A stretch of 64,000 bases of DNA from Tillandsia leiboldiana (GCA_029204045.2 CM055075.1:24907545-24971544); one strand, 5' to 3'. Positions 50,766-63,024 are shown, counted from the first letter of the stretch. Made by a program: numbers and translations. Notes: generated by a model not told the origin, from the sequence alone.

Positions 50766-50942
50766 TAATAACACATGTGCTATATTTATAGCTTGCATCA
50801 AAAGCTATCCAAATCCTAGTCTAAATAGATTTTTATTCTAATTAATATTTAAATCTTAACAAACTTATCTCTTTAAGATTTAAATATTAATCTTAATCCA
50901 ACTAGGATTCAACTACAAATCTAATCAAATCCTAACATATCT

Positions 50943-51795
50943 ACTAGCACTTAGCTAAAAATTTGATAATTGGTATTGAATATTTTAAGTTTAAAATTTA
51001 ATTACTTTAGTTATTTAAAAATAAATTCTGCGGATACTATATTATGTTTCTCTGTCAAAAAAATAAGAAAAAAAATCTCATCCACTAATATCCTCAAATG
51101 GATAATATATTTTTAGTAAGTTAATTAATTAATTAGTTACATAAATATGAACAATGAATTAATTAATTGTATTCTATACTTTAACTTATCATGTAATCCA
51201 TATACTAATTAATTAATTATTTTTATTTACTTAACTAATTAAAAGAACTTGGCATTGTTAAGTTGTCAACATTTTTTTTTTCCTAGGAGGCGATTTATTT
51301 TATTATGAAAAAGTGACATGAAAAATCAAATATAATATATTATTCTAGATGATTGATCGTATTTATTATCTATCAAATATTATAAATTTTATAAATAAAT
51401 AAAACTATATATATTAAATAAAATATTTATATATTTAAACAGGACTTATATGAATAAATCTAATTTTTTAAATATAATAATTTTTGAAAGATGACATGAA
51501 GCACATTTGAGATAATGGCCAACAATAGAATATTTCTAACTTCCCAATATCTTCATCCTTACAAGTCATCTTGACAAAGCGTGCCCAAAAAAAGAAAAGA
51601 ATAGAAAAAAAAAAAAAATTCCCACTTATTGTACACTCCATTCCTAACAATTCGATCACAATCAATATTTTAAAATTAGGTTCAGCGATTCAAAAATATT
51701 AAGAGAATCACTAATTCAATTTTAGCAATATTTATAAATATTTTATTATTATCATTAATTTTATTGTATAAAAATTATATATAAATATATATAGA
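50943..51795. other. AT-rich intergenic spacer
   Basis: No gene or bounded element recognised. ATTAATTAATTA runs occur around 51120-51240. Confidence 0.5.
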
Positions 51796-51798
51796 GAG

Positions 51799-52027
51799 AG
51801 CTAGACTGGAATACTATTAATTGTACTAAGTTATTGGTACTATTAAGGTTTTAACCGTTGAATTAAAAGATGTGTGGTTGAGATGATAGTGGATTCCTTG
51901 GGTTTAACAGGTGGTTAGAAAAATAGTAAAATCTAACGGATGAAAATAATTAAAGGGGTTGATCTAAGGATAGAAAACCTAATAGTACCAAATGCTTGGT
52001 ACTATCGACAGTATAGTAGCCGGACTA
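51799..52027 (-). mobile_element. Micron-like MITE, family A copy 7
   Basis: Starts GAGCTAGACTGGAATACTA and ends GTATAGTAGCCGGACTATATA next to a (TA)n tract. It is the same family as in the 20-24 kb cluster, here alone and upstream of the HAD gene. Confidence 0.8.
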
Positions 52028-52042
52028 TATATATATATATAT

Positions 52043-52235
52043 ATGGAAAATGCTAGATGTACACCCCAAATGGGGTGTACATCTTACACCCCAAATGGGG
52101 TGTACATCTTACACCCACCCCATTCTAGGGGTGGGTGAATTCCACTTGTCACATGATGTGACGAGTGGATGAATTCCCACCCCAAGATGGGGTGGGTGTA
52201 GGATGTACACCCCATTTGGGGTGTACACCTAGCAC

Positions 52236-52238
<3 letters not shown>
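52043..52238. mobile_element. Foldback MITE with near-perfect palindrome
   Basis: About 196 bases running from GGAAAATGCTAGATGTACAC to GTGTACACCTAGCACTTC. Arms contain ACACCCCAAATGGGGTGTAC and CCACCCCATTCTAGGGGTGG, and the centre is ATTCCACTTGTCACATGATG / TGACGAGTGGATGAATTCCC. It is embedded between two (TA)n tracts. It has no coding sequence and can fold on itself over almost its full length. Confidence 0.8.
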
Positions 52239-52321
<83 letters not shown>

Positions 52322-52340
52322 ATTATTATTATTATTATTT
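52238..52340. repeat. (TA)n(TTA)n compound microsatellite
   Basis: About 39 TA units followed by about 8 TTA units. Confidence 0.95.
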
Positions 52341-52439
52341 TAGTATCATACTTAAGAATAAAATGATAATTTGTAGACCAAATTAGATAGATATAAATTT
52401 TTAAATTTTACATTTTTATTAAACTAATGTATGTTAATA

Positions 52440-52692
52440 CACTACAACAAATTTAGGTTATAGCGACACATATTTGTGACACTTTTGTATAAGTGTTCTA
52501 TCTATATTCCATCTATATTTAAAATTAGATTATATGGACATATTTTTGAGACACATTATAAAAATGTGTCACTATACACCTTAGCGACAGCACATATAGC
52601 AACACTAACAATAAGTGTGGTATTTTTACCAGCGATATTTTTTTTAGATTTTAAAAATACTTAAAAATATCATAACATAATTTGTTGTAGTG
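52440..52692. mobile_element. CACTA-type MITE copy 3
   Basis: A 253-base element with ends CACTACAACAAATTTAGG and, reversed, CACTACAACAAATTATG, and an exact ATA duplication at 52437-52439 and 52693-52695. It shares its interior (AGCGACACATATTTGTGAC; GTGTCACTATACACC) with copies 1 and 2. It ends 340 bases before the HAD start codon, so it may touch that promoter. Confidence 0.85.
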
Positions 52693-52910
52693 ATAAAAAA
52701 TAAAAATAATAAAATTGATTTTATCTAGTTAAATTTTAATATAATTTGATAAAAATATCAAATTAATTTAAATAAAATTGGACGATAGTTGAACCACCGG
52801 ATTCAAACAATTTAAAATTGCTCACAAAAAGTATACAAATCAAAATTTTCTATCATGTAATAAATAATCCAAAACGTGTGCCACATGACAAGTACAGGCC
52901 CTCTCTGGCC

Positions 52911-53031
52911 TATTTATATCCCAAAACCACCCAACCCTCTCTCTCTCTCCCTCTCTCTTAATTCTACACATAACTAAAATCTTTTTTTTCTTTTTTCTTT
53001 TTTTTTCATTTGGGACACCCATTTCGCCATT
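52911..53031 (+). promoter_or_regulatory. Probable core promoter and leader of the HAD gene
   Basis: TATTTATATCCC at 52911 is a TATA-like box about 120 bases before the start codon. It is followed by a CT-rich leader (CTCTCTCTCTCCCTCTCTC, 52936-52958) and a T-rich stretch. Position and composition fit a plant core promoter; the transcription start is not determined. Confidence 0.5.
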
Positions 53032-56000
53032 ATGGAGTTCCAGAGCCACATTTCCCCAATTGATTGTGTTCTCTTAGGCAATAAATTTGACTACACTTAA
53101 ATTAATTATTCACATAATATATACTTATTATTAATTAAGTTTTACTAATTAATTAATGTTTATGTTTTTTTAGATCTTGATGACACTTTGTATCCCTCCA
53201 CAACTGGTATTGCAGCAGCTTGTAAGCATAATATTGAAGGTGCGTTGATCCTCCTCCCTTTTTGCATCTTCTTAGAAAGATTTGTTAGAAAAAATTCTCT
53301 TTTTTCTTAATGTTTATGTTTTTTAAATGCTTAATCATGCTTATATATATTTATAAATGAATTTTACGTAGTTTCTCGCAAAAAATATTCTAATTTATTT
53401 ACATATATTTGTCCATATATATTTACAGTTTTTTCTTGGCACTTTATTCTCCTTCACATAGCCTTAATTCCTACTTCAAAAGAAAATTTTAAACAAAAGG
53501 AAAAAAAAGAAGTGATCATGATTAAGTTGATCAGGTTTTATTTGTATGTGAATTTTGCAGAGTTCCTCGCAAAGAAATGTGGTGTCTCTGCAGAAAGAGC
53601 TCACTTGCTCCGCGTCGAGCACTTCCGCACCTACGGCAGCTCCCTCGCAGGCCTCATTGTACTCAGCCTTTTCTTAATCTCTCTCACAATTTTATTAAAC
53701 GAGCCGCACGAATACCTAATCCGTTTTTTATTCGAGAACTATTTCTAGCTAGTACTTAATTTTGAATTTTGAATGTTCAACCAGGCACTCGGTTACGACG
53801 TTCATCCAGATGAGTATCACAGGTTTGAGCAAGCCGCTTGTTTTTCATGTACTGTAAAACATAGAGAGTGATTTTGATTTTATGTGCGCTAAGCTAAAAA
53901 AGTACAAACGAATAAGAAAATTTTGAAAATTTTAAGTTATCTCAATGTAAATCGTATATAACCGTTGTAATTTTGTAGTTACGTGCACGGAAAATTACCG
54001 TACGAGCGGATCGCACCGGACCCACAGTTAGTAATGCTGTTAAAGAGCATCCCTCAACGCAAAATAGTAAGTAATAGTTTTTTTTGTTTTTCGCAGTTTT
54101 TGAAATATTTATACTTATTATTCGAACAAATTGAGCGATATGTGGGTGGCGGCGATTCATGTTGCAGCTATTTACGAATTCAGATCGGGCGCATTTACAG
54201 AAAGCGCTAAAGAGACTGGGCGTGGACGAGGACTGCTTTCATGGGATTGTCTGCTTTGAGACATTGAACCCCCATCTCTTCGACGGGGCCAAAGGGGACG
54301 TAACTGCAGCTTCTGCAAAAATAATTCTAAAGCCATCGGCGGCCGCCATAGAAGCAGCCGTCGGTTTTACCGGTTTTGATGCCTGCCGTACTGTAAGACG
54401 TTATCACACTATTTTATTTTCTTTTTCAGTTTTATAGTCTTTTTTTTTTCTAATACAATCGTTCTCTTTTGTCTTTAATAATTAATAAATACTAATTGTA
54501 CATTTTATTTGAAATATATATCTTACATCTCACATATTCAAGAATAAAATAAATTTTATTTATTATTTTGAAATCATGAATACAAAAGTTTCTATTTTTG
54601 AATGAATGAGATATAGAATGTAGATCCATTTTTTGGGTGTATATGTAGTATTATATTTTATAATTTAGTAATGAATACTTCTGAACATTAAAATATTCAA
54701 AAATATTACTAAATTTTAAATTTTAAATTTAATTATTCTATTTTTTTTAACTGAGTTTATTTTAAAAAATATATATATATATATATAATGTCAACAATTC
54801 TTAGAAAAATATTTTTTATTTAAAAGTAAACTTTCAATTTTTTTAAATAATTTTTATTTATTTTTTTTTTTTTTTTTTTTTTTTTTGTCGGTGGTATATA
54901 TCAGCTGTTTGTTGATGATAGTGAGCGGAACATCGCCGCCGGAAAAGTCGCAGGTCTTATAACCGCCCTGGTAATAAAAGTTGGAAATTCCACCTCCTCT
55001 TGGCCAGTCTCTAACTCTCTATTGGTTGCACGTCACATCAATAAAAAAATTAATTTTTTATTTTTATAAATTTAAAAAAATGGTTGAATTATTCTACGCC
55101 ATTAATGATGATGTTTTAATTCAATCTAGAATGAGAATTCGAAATAGTTTTGTTGTTTGAATTATTCGCCTTTGAAAATTATGCATCTCTCAAAAATAAA
55201 ATAAAATAAAATAAAAATAATTTTCACGTGAATTAACATATTTTTCACGCGAATAAATATTATTGAATAATTTTTTAAGCCCTAAAGTATTAAAGTGAAA
55301 ATATTATATTCAGATCGTCTTTTGATTCGGAAAAAAAAAAAAAAAAAAACTTTTTAATATTCTTTGATGATATGTTCTTATGCGAAAAAATAAAATAAAA
55401 ATAAAAATCATCAGATAGTTAAATTTAATTTTTAAACTCCATAACGGTAAAGTAAAAATATGTCAAGATAATTAATTATACATTTTATTATTGTAATAGT
55501 CATATTAAAAATTTGATTGTTCTATTTATCTTTACAGATTTAATTAATATATTTTATATAATTTACATAACTATAAATTTATTAAAATAAGCAAAAAAAA
55601 CTTAAATTTTATATTATAAAATTTATCAAATTATATAAATTAAATAAATTGAAAGATTAGATAATCAAATCAACATGATCGATAGTTCAGATAATTTAAA
55701 TTCATATTTTAGATCCATCAAAAAGCTTCGAGTATAAATGCTCTCTTAATATTATTCCAGCTTAAGATTTTAAAAAAACAACATCTATTTTATATTACAT
55801 TAACATTATGTTACGTATAAACATATGTCCAGATTGGAAAGAAGGTGAAGACGAGGGACGCGGATTACTTGCTGGATAACATTCATGATATGGGTCGAGT
55901 CGTCACGCAAATGGGAATGCGGAGAGTGTCAAAGGAGGAGGAGGAGGAGAAGGAGAAGGAGAAGGAGAAGGAAGAGGAGGTGGATAAGGTGAGATCCGAG

Positions 56001-56039
56001 TTGGGTTCCATTAGACCACCCACCCCAATTCAGGCCTGA
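53032..56039 (+). CDS. HAD-superfamily hydrolase, SDT1/pyrimidine 5'-nucleotidase-like, 8 exons
   Basis: A probable cytosolic phosphatase that releases phosphate from a nucleotide or similar phosphomonoester via an aspartyl-phosphate intermediate. Exons: 53032-53077, 53174-53239, 53561-53658, 53785-53822, 53979-54066, 54168-54392, 54905-54970, 55833-56039; 834 bases, 277 residues, in frame throughout. HAD motif I is DLDDTLYP (spanning exons 1 and 2), motif II LFTNSD, motif III the Lys of KPSAAAIEAAV, motif IV FVDDSERN. A helical cap lies between motifs I and II, as in the plant SDT1-like group. The last 45 residues are a Glu/Lys-rich run (EEEEEKEKEKEKEEE). Intron 1 uses a GC donor (TTAG|GCAATA). 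Intron 7 (862 bases) is AT-rich. The start is the only ATG giving the conserved N-terminus. Substrate is not determinable here. Confidence 0.92.
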
Positions 56040-57150
56040 ATGGATTACTAGTCACCACTTTCGCTTAATTAATAATTTGTTGATTGTTAATCCACTCTTT
56101 GCTATAAAATCTTGATAAAAATATACATAGGCTCCTCAACTATAGAATATTCTGAAGTAGTGCGTATTAAAAAAGAAAGACTAAAAATTTTATCAAATTT
56201 AGTGGCTTCTTAAATTTGATAAAATTTTAACTAAATTAAGTATAAAACTTAGATAAAAAAAAAAAAAAAAAAATTAGAAGTTAATTGGGAGAGTCTTAAT
56301 AATTTGAAGGAGTTTCTTTACATTTTTACCTAATTAAACATCTCATAAAGCTGGGACACCCTCTCCACTTGTTGCTGTTGTTCTCTATAAATGCATTGCT
56401 GACACTAGTAAGTACATTTGGCTGCTTTTGGTTTGTTCTTGTCATCATGTGTATAAAAAGAGTGCAGTGAATAAATTAAGCAAACAAAATTTGTGGGCAA
56501 TTGATTGGGGCAATGGGCATGGGTGAGGTGGTGATGGTGACAATTAGATCCTTCTAGATCATCTATATCTTCTATATCTTTTTTTTTTTTTTAAAGTAGA
56601 GTTTCTATTCCAGATGGCGCCACTTTGTCCGCCGTTGGGAATGGACGGTGGTGATTGAACTCACTTCTTTCTTCTTCTTTTTTAAGTTAAAATAAAAATA
56701 AAATTTAGTAAGTATTTGTTTTGTTTTGTTTTTTTAGTTGACTCTCAAAATTTCTTTTTTGCTATTTCAAAATTTCACTTTGATGCATTTAGCCTCCTCC
56801 TACGATACTCATTACTATTTCGTCAACTTTTTATAATTTTTATTAATTTTTTTAAAAAATTAATAAAAATAGATTAAATTTTTTATTTTTTTATAATAAA
56901 TAAAAATAATTTAGTTATTTCGTTCTCTTTATTAATATTATAATTTTTTAAAAATATTTTTAAAATTTTAAAAAATATATATAAATTTTTAAAAATAAAA
57001 AAAAAATATTTATAAATTTTTTTTTCATTATTTAGCTGTGAATTTTGTTTTTTCTTCCATTCTCTATCTCGGGAGCCTTCCCGTCGTTTTTTCCATACCA
57101 ACAATCTTCAAATTAAACTGCTATATTTTATATAGTCTTTGAAAGATATA
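56040..57150. other. 3' flank of the HAD gene and AT-rich spacer
   Basis: It probably includes the 3' untranslated region in its first few hundred bases. Polyadenylation signals cannot be chosen with confidence. A/T runs dominate; no further gene is seen. Confidence 0.45.
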
Positions 57151-57199
57151 ATTTTTTTTATCTTTATTGGTGCTTATCATTAATCTCAAAAATTCGAAC

Positions 57200-57480
57200 T
57201 TTTAAAAATATACAATTAAAGTGTACAGATAATACGCACACGGATCTCGATCGGACTCGACCCATCTCAATATTATGTCCATTATTGGTCTCTTACCGTT
57301 AGATCTATTATGGACCGCACAGATAATGCGCGCTTTTAGAAATATACAATCAATTTATTTAAAGTGTACAGATAATACGCACACGAATCTCGATCGGACT
57401 CAATCTATTTGGATGTTAGGTCTATTATTGAGTCTCTTGCCGTTAGATTTATTGTGGACCGCAGCCCCACTCAATTTATT
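57200..57480. repeat. Imperfect tandem duplication, about 145-bp unit
   Basis: Two copies of a unit containing AAAGTGTACAGATAATACGC, CACGGATCTCGATCGGACTC and TTACCGTTAGATCTATTATGG (57215-57315 and 57360-57462). No inverted ends or coding capacity were seen. Confidence 0.75.
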
Positions 57481-57854
57481 GAGCTAAACGAACTTAATTT
57501 ATTAGTCCCCTGAATTTATTGTCACGAGACAAAAAATTAAATATATTTTTAATTCATAAATAAATAGTCAACAAACTATCCACAGCTATAAATTATGCTA
57601 AATCTAAAACTGCATCCACAATAAATAGAAAAGTACTTAAAATTAATTGTTTAGTTAAACTTACTTTGATTTGCTCTTGAAGTTTCAAAGGGCGAGTCCG
57701 CTCTTTTCTTCATTGTTGCTGTTTTGTTTTTTATTGATTCTGTATTGTTTTAATTAGTTTTAAATTTTTAAAACTTTTTTACTAATTAATTGTGAAAATT
57801 GCTATTTGAGCTTAATTCTCTATTATTTTTCTTTCCTAATTTTTTGAACCTTTA

Positions 57855-58577
57855 GGCTGCGTTTGGTTCGGGGATAAGAAAAATTTAGTTATATCGGTAT
57901 AAATTATGGTATTAGCAGGAACTAGTATAAATTTTTGTTTTGTTGGATTTAAGAGTTATACCGGGTATAAAGAAAATTGTGTTTGGTAAGTTAAAGAGGG
58001 AATAAGAAGAATAAAGATGACTAAAATTTTAATTTATGTTTAAAATTTTACTGATATAATTTTAAATATTTAATTTAAAATATTTATTAAAAAAATTATT
58101 AAAATTTATATTTTACTTATATATAAAAAAAATTATTTAAAAAATTTATCATATAATTTATTAAAATTATATAATAAATTTATTAAAAATTAAAGTTAAA
58201 AATTTTAAAAGCTATAAAATTTAAAATTTAAAATTTAAAAATGTATAAATGTTAAAAATTTTAATTTTAATTATCTTAAATAATTAGTTAATTATCTAAA
58301 GACTTAAATAATTAGTTAATAAAATAATTAAATTAATTAAAATATTGAATTAATTAAAGAGTTAAAATAATAATTAAAATTATATTAATTTAATTAAGCT
58401 TATTCTCAAATGGGAACAAGCCTGGTTCCAGAAAAAGGCTAGAATAGTAATTTCAGTCTTATACTAGTTTATTCCAGAAAGACGAGAACAGCTGTTCCCA
58501 CCCCTTCTTATTAGTGTTTGGGTATAAAAGGGGGATAATCCTCTTATCCCCCCTTATACCCCTAACCAAACGAAGGC
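57855..58577. mobile_element. PIF/Harbinger-type MITE related to the 1.7-11.5 kb element
   Basis: About 723 bases. Left end GGCTGCGTTTGGTTCGGGGA, right end in reverse GCCTTCGTTTGGTTAGGGGT. The flanking three bases can be read as TTA/TAG or TAG/TAG. Inside each end lie GTATAA and GGGGGATAA-type motifs, and GAACAGCTGTTCCCACCCC near 58488 matches the subterminal motif of the large Harbinger element. Interior AT-rich, non-coding. Confidence 0.75.
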
Positions 58578-58970
58578 TAGAGTATTAGAAAATCAAAGAG
58601 GTAACAATGTCAAGAGATATGTATAAAAAAATTGAAATAACATGAAAAATTCAAAATCTTGAGCTAAGCTAATTTGTGGTCCCTATCATTGTACACAATT
58701 TAGCTCAAAAACATGCATCACATGTGGTTTTGAAATCTACTCCCTTAACATTTTCTTTATTTGATCTATACCCCCTCTACTTGCTACTAACAATTTGATT
58801 TAGCTCATTTCGTTAGCAATTTTAAAAATTTATTTAGAATCAAAACAAATGCGTACGAGAAATATATATGACATCTTCTTTGGCTAAAACAACTTTTGAC
58901 CAAATCCAAACATATTGTATCAAACATCCCTTGTGCACGGTATTACACTCAATTTGCGCTCCATTCTGTA
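58578..58970. other. Intergenic spacer
   Basis: Nothing recognised; ends at the CACTA target site. Confidence 0.5.
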
Positions 58971-60498
58971 GTCACTACAAAAAACTTAGATTTTAGCAGC
59001 GGTCGAAACCGCTAGAAAAAATATTTAAAACCGCTGGGAAAATATTTCCCAACACTTGTAAACCGTCGGAAAAAATTTTGCAACCGCTGTTAGATCTCCG
59101 TCGCAAAAGATCTTTACCGACAGTTTACACGACCGTTGGAGAAGATGATAATTTTAGCGACGCTTCTCCGACCGGTACTAAATATAGTAAAAAATGCTAC
59201 TATAAATAATAAATTTATACCAACAGTTTCATAATTGTTATAAATTCAATTCAAAATATGAAACATACAATTAAAAATAACCGATACAAAATTTTAAGAT
59301 AAAATTTTAAGAACAACATGCAGCAAAGTCCAAGAATTTCTCTCGAATATGCTGCTGAGATTAAATGAAGAAGTTCAATGAAATCTATTTTTATTCTTAA
59401 AGAAAATACTAGTCAATTGGGCTGCAATTTATTCTTCTACAAAGTTCTCAATCCAAATAGCCTTCAATGATAGCAGCCGAGTAGTAGTGGCTGATACAAC
59501 AGACAATCAGAACTAGTCTGGACATCATGGTAAGTTAAACACATCACCAACACGCAAAAGATCGCGGTGGGTACAATAAGATTGATCGGGACGTATACAA
59601 TTGTGTTTCATTTATGGCCGTTATCCACCGAGCTGCACAGTGCATTGGCTTCTCTTTGCTGCCTTGCACTTCTCATGATCATCAGGTTGCTGTAACGAAA
59701 GTAAGGAAAAGAATGGTTAGACCCATGCTCAATTTGATGCAAAATACCTTGCTAACTTATTTGCCATTTTTATTTGAACCATAAAGCTTAATTTAATAAA
59801 GAAAATTTACTAAATATCTGGAATTACTGAGTCTGATTTGATGCAAATAACTAAATCATCTTTTGGCCCACTAGTATTAATTTAGGTAACCAAATGTTGT
59901 GTATCGTTAGATCACCTAAGCCTTAAATGCCCAGTCAATGAAGCTGAAAAATCAACTAAAGAACATCAAAAGCAATAGAATGAATTAATTAATTCAAATA
60001 ATGATACTGTCAGTGTTACAATGATATGTTGATAGTAAGTGCACATTGTAAATAATAACCAGACTATAGTGAATAATTTTATTCCTCTCCTACAAGCTTT
60101 GATAATCAAAAGAAACTAACACATCAATTGCTAATTAAGAATTAACAGTTAAAAACCAAGATGTTATACCTCGAGTAATTGCTACCTCTTAACACCAGTA
60201 TCTACAAAACTGAGCTTAACTAGATAATTTGACCATACTCCTAATTTCCAATCATAATAGAATATCCTCGTACCAAATAGGATATTACTAGATAACTTAT
60301 TCTGACGTCCAAACAGGATCTATGTTAAATCAATATAACCTCAAAAGATCTTAGCATGTTACAAAATGTGAAATCATTGTGCCCATGATGCATCAAGTGA
60401 AATTATTATGGCCTCATTTGCTGTTTTGGCTCGAGAACATACCTCTATATAACAAACAGTTTCTCCTTTAGATTGCGGTGTTCGCATGCAAGTTCTCC

Positions 60499-61246
60499 CT
60501 ATGTTACATTCGCCTGTTTATTGCAGTTCACCAACTCCTCATTAAGCCACAGGAAGTGGATGAAGTCATATAACTTCGTGCTCACGCTAACCTGGTCGGT
60601 TATTAAACTACAATTTTGAGTTCAAATTTTTATACTTGCGAGATTCTCCGATTTTGTGAATTAGTGAGAACGATTGATGTACCTTGTATGGTGTTGGGTT
60701 TAACCTCCTCATGTGATCCGGCCGCATTTGGTCGAGATGCTGCATACAGTGCTTTCTGGTCTTCGCTATTGGTGGTAGTTCTTCCCTTGTTTTATCTGCA
60801 AAAGGAAGAAAAGAGTCAAAATTCAAAAAGCACGACGCATCACTCTGACCATGCTTCTGCTCGCCAGGACTGATACCGCGATCTAAAATATTGCTAAACT
60901 CACGAGAAACTTCTACAATGTGTTCGAGATATAAATAACTCTTCTTTTTTTTTCTTTTTTTCTTTTTTATAAGAGTGGTATGCCTCCTGAAATTCTTTTA
61001 CTTCACAATTTAATAAATGTAAACATTATACTAGGAGCGACTATATATAAGAATCTACTGAAAAGTCTCAAAATGGAAGAAGGGGCAGTTCGTCGCATAG
61101 AGAAGACAATAAAGTACTCAAGAAAAGTGATCCATACGTGAATTTCCAGGCCAATAACATTTTAATAGTTCCTCGACGTGCTGTGGCACAACATATGGCC
61201 TCTTGGATTCGGTGAATGGATGGCGACACAAAATTCTCTCTCCAAC
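60499..61246 (-). pseudogene. Captured 3' exons of nicotinate phosphoribosyltransferase
   Basis: NAPRT makes nicotinate mononucleotide from nicotinate and PRPP in the NAD salvage pathway. Three exons on the minus strand: 61246-61138 (GERILCRHPFTESKRPYVVP and VEELLKCYWPG), 60795-60683 (EELPPIAKTRKHC then RPDHMRRLNPTPYK), and 60591-60499 (VSVSTKLYDFIHFLWLNE then a non-homologous tail and TAG). Splice borders are GT/AG and the three exons stay in frame with each other (105 codons including stop). They correspond to the C-terminal fifth of the enzyme; the catalytic part is absent. They lie inside the CACTA element, so this is a transduplicated fragment and not a functional gene. The conserved splice sites suggest fairly recent capture or selection on the reading frame. 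Confidence 0.85.
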
Positions 61247-61370
61247 CTATTCATTGCAACAAAAAAAAAAAAAGGAAAAAAATCAAATCACGTCAATAAA
61301 CAGATACAAAACTAAAATAACAACCCACTAGCATGTTATGCGGCGAATGGCTCTCCGGCGAGGAGAAGGA

Positions 61371-61570
61371 CACTACAACAAAACTGGATTTTAGCAGCAA
61401 TTATTTTTTACTTTTCCGGCGATTATAATTGCCGCTAAATAGTTTTACGGTAATTATAATAATTGCCACTATTGGTAGGGTCGCTAAAAGTTATTGCGGC
61501 ATTTGTTTCGGCGGTTGGTAAAAGCCTAAACAAATGCCGCTAAATAATATCTAATAGGGTTAGTAATGCA
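61371..61570. mobile_element. Orphan CACTA-like terminus
   Basis: CACTACAACAAAACTGGATT begins a segment rich in GCCGC/GCGGC subterminal-type repeats (AATTGCCGCTAAATAG, ATGCCGCTAAATAAT). No matching right end was found nearby. It may be a truncated CACTA MITE nested in the larger element. Confidence 0.45.
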
Positions 61571-62390
61571 GCTTCTACGCCTGCATATCTATTAGGTTTT
61601 TTGCATATATAAAACTGCTAACATGCAAAACTGTGCAAATACCCAGCAAAGTTGGTATTTGCATCTGTACCATTATAAAACTTTGCGTATTTCACACATA
61701 CACATGCCAGGGGTATATATGCACATAAGGTTTTTGCCCATAAACCCTGGCATGGGTATTAGTGACAATAAATAAAATAAATGAACAAATGGTAGGGGCA
61801 CCAATGATAATTAATGCAAGCAACTGTGAAAACCAAACTGTTCAAAAAAAGGTATCATAAACTAGAAAGTACAGATAATATGGAGCAATAGGAAATTGTG
61901 AATACTGCCTAAATGTACAAAGGCTATCGTATAAGGCACTACTGCTAGAAACTATAGATATGAATATTTGTTGAAGGCACAGAGAGAACAAGCTATCTCG
62001 GTCAACTAGCATGTTAAAGTTATTTGTATATTGGCTCAGCTTATCCTTTTTAATGCAGTTACCTTCCTCCTATATTACTTTTGAGGCTGAAAATTCTATT
62101 TTACACAAGTGAATTCTTAGTTATATTCTAGCATAAAGCACTATAAAATTTGATACGAAACTAGTTTTCTTAAACATTTAGCTTGACCAATCCTGTTGCA
62201 GCTTTTCTCATTGATCTTTATTAGTGTACAAAATTGTGTTTAAATTGAAGATACTATAATTTAGAATTTCAAAAGTCAACAGTTCCTGTGATTATCACAT
62301 AGTTAAGTGAAACTATTAAAACTATTTCGTCATTTCCTACACGATTGACCTTTCAGATAAAACAAGCAAAATCAAGTAGAAATATATATA

Positions 62391-62694
62391 GGCCATTTTG
62401 AAATGCACCTTCAACTTTAGTTTTTGTGCTGGAAAACCCTTTAACATTTGGTCACTTTATTCGAGTCATTTTCCTACATTAGATCAAAATTTTGTTAAAA
62501 TTCGAAGCTCCATTATCTCTAAGTGGTTGATTGTTCGCACAATTCATAGTTCACACTTTCATCAGATAAAAAACATTCAAAACAATTAAATTCAACAAAG
62601 AATCATTGTTAAAAATAAATAAATCCCCAATTTAATTGATAAATGTAATTTAAACCAAAAGAAAAATAAGTCGAGGGTCTATTTCAAAATGGCC
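62391..62694. mobile_element. Short TIR element (MITE), family uncertain
   Basis: About 304 bases. GGCCATTTTGAAATGCACCT at the left and, reversed from the right, GGCCATTTTGAAATAGACCC are clear inverted repeats. Target duplication is unclear. It is nested inside the CACTA element. Confidence 0.6.
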
Positions 62695-63024
62695 CATAAT
62701 TTGAGGATGTCCCGTATGTTTCCTTGGCATTTTCGTTATGGAATAGTGAAAATGAAGCGTGGTTTCGATCAGAAACAAAACTTCTAGGTCATCAAGCACA
62801 TCAAAGCCACATCGACACTAAATCTTCACAATCGAAGGTAATATAAGCGTCAATACGATCAAGATCACAAAATTCCACCATTCTTTCAAACCCTAAACCC
62901 TCCGACGACACATCTAGGGCACAAAACACGTCAAAACCAACATCGATACGCATTTTTCACGATCGAAAGCAACTATTAGAGTTTCGCAGAGAAAACTAGG
63001 TTAGGGTTAGGGTTTTTAGATTAC

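Larger units (their letters stand above)
48473..50937 (-). mobile_element. Non-autonomous LTR element with minimal interior
   Basis: Two LTRs of about 1.1 kb (48473-49580 and 49831-50937) enclose only 250 bases. The ends are TGTTGGATAAATCC and AATCCTAACA on the plus strand, with an exact TATCT duplication (48468-48472, 50938-50942). On the minus strand the interior opens with TTGGTATCAGAGCTAAAG, a tRNA-Met primer-binding site, and ends with a purine-rich AATCAAGGTGGAGAT. No gag or pol is present, so it depends on another element. It is TRIM-like in interior size but with unusually long LTRs. The two LTRs are very similar, suggesting recent insertion. It lies 78 bases beyond the gypsy target site. 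Confidence 0.9.
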
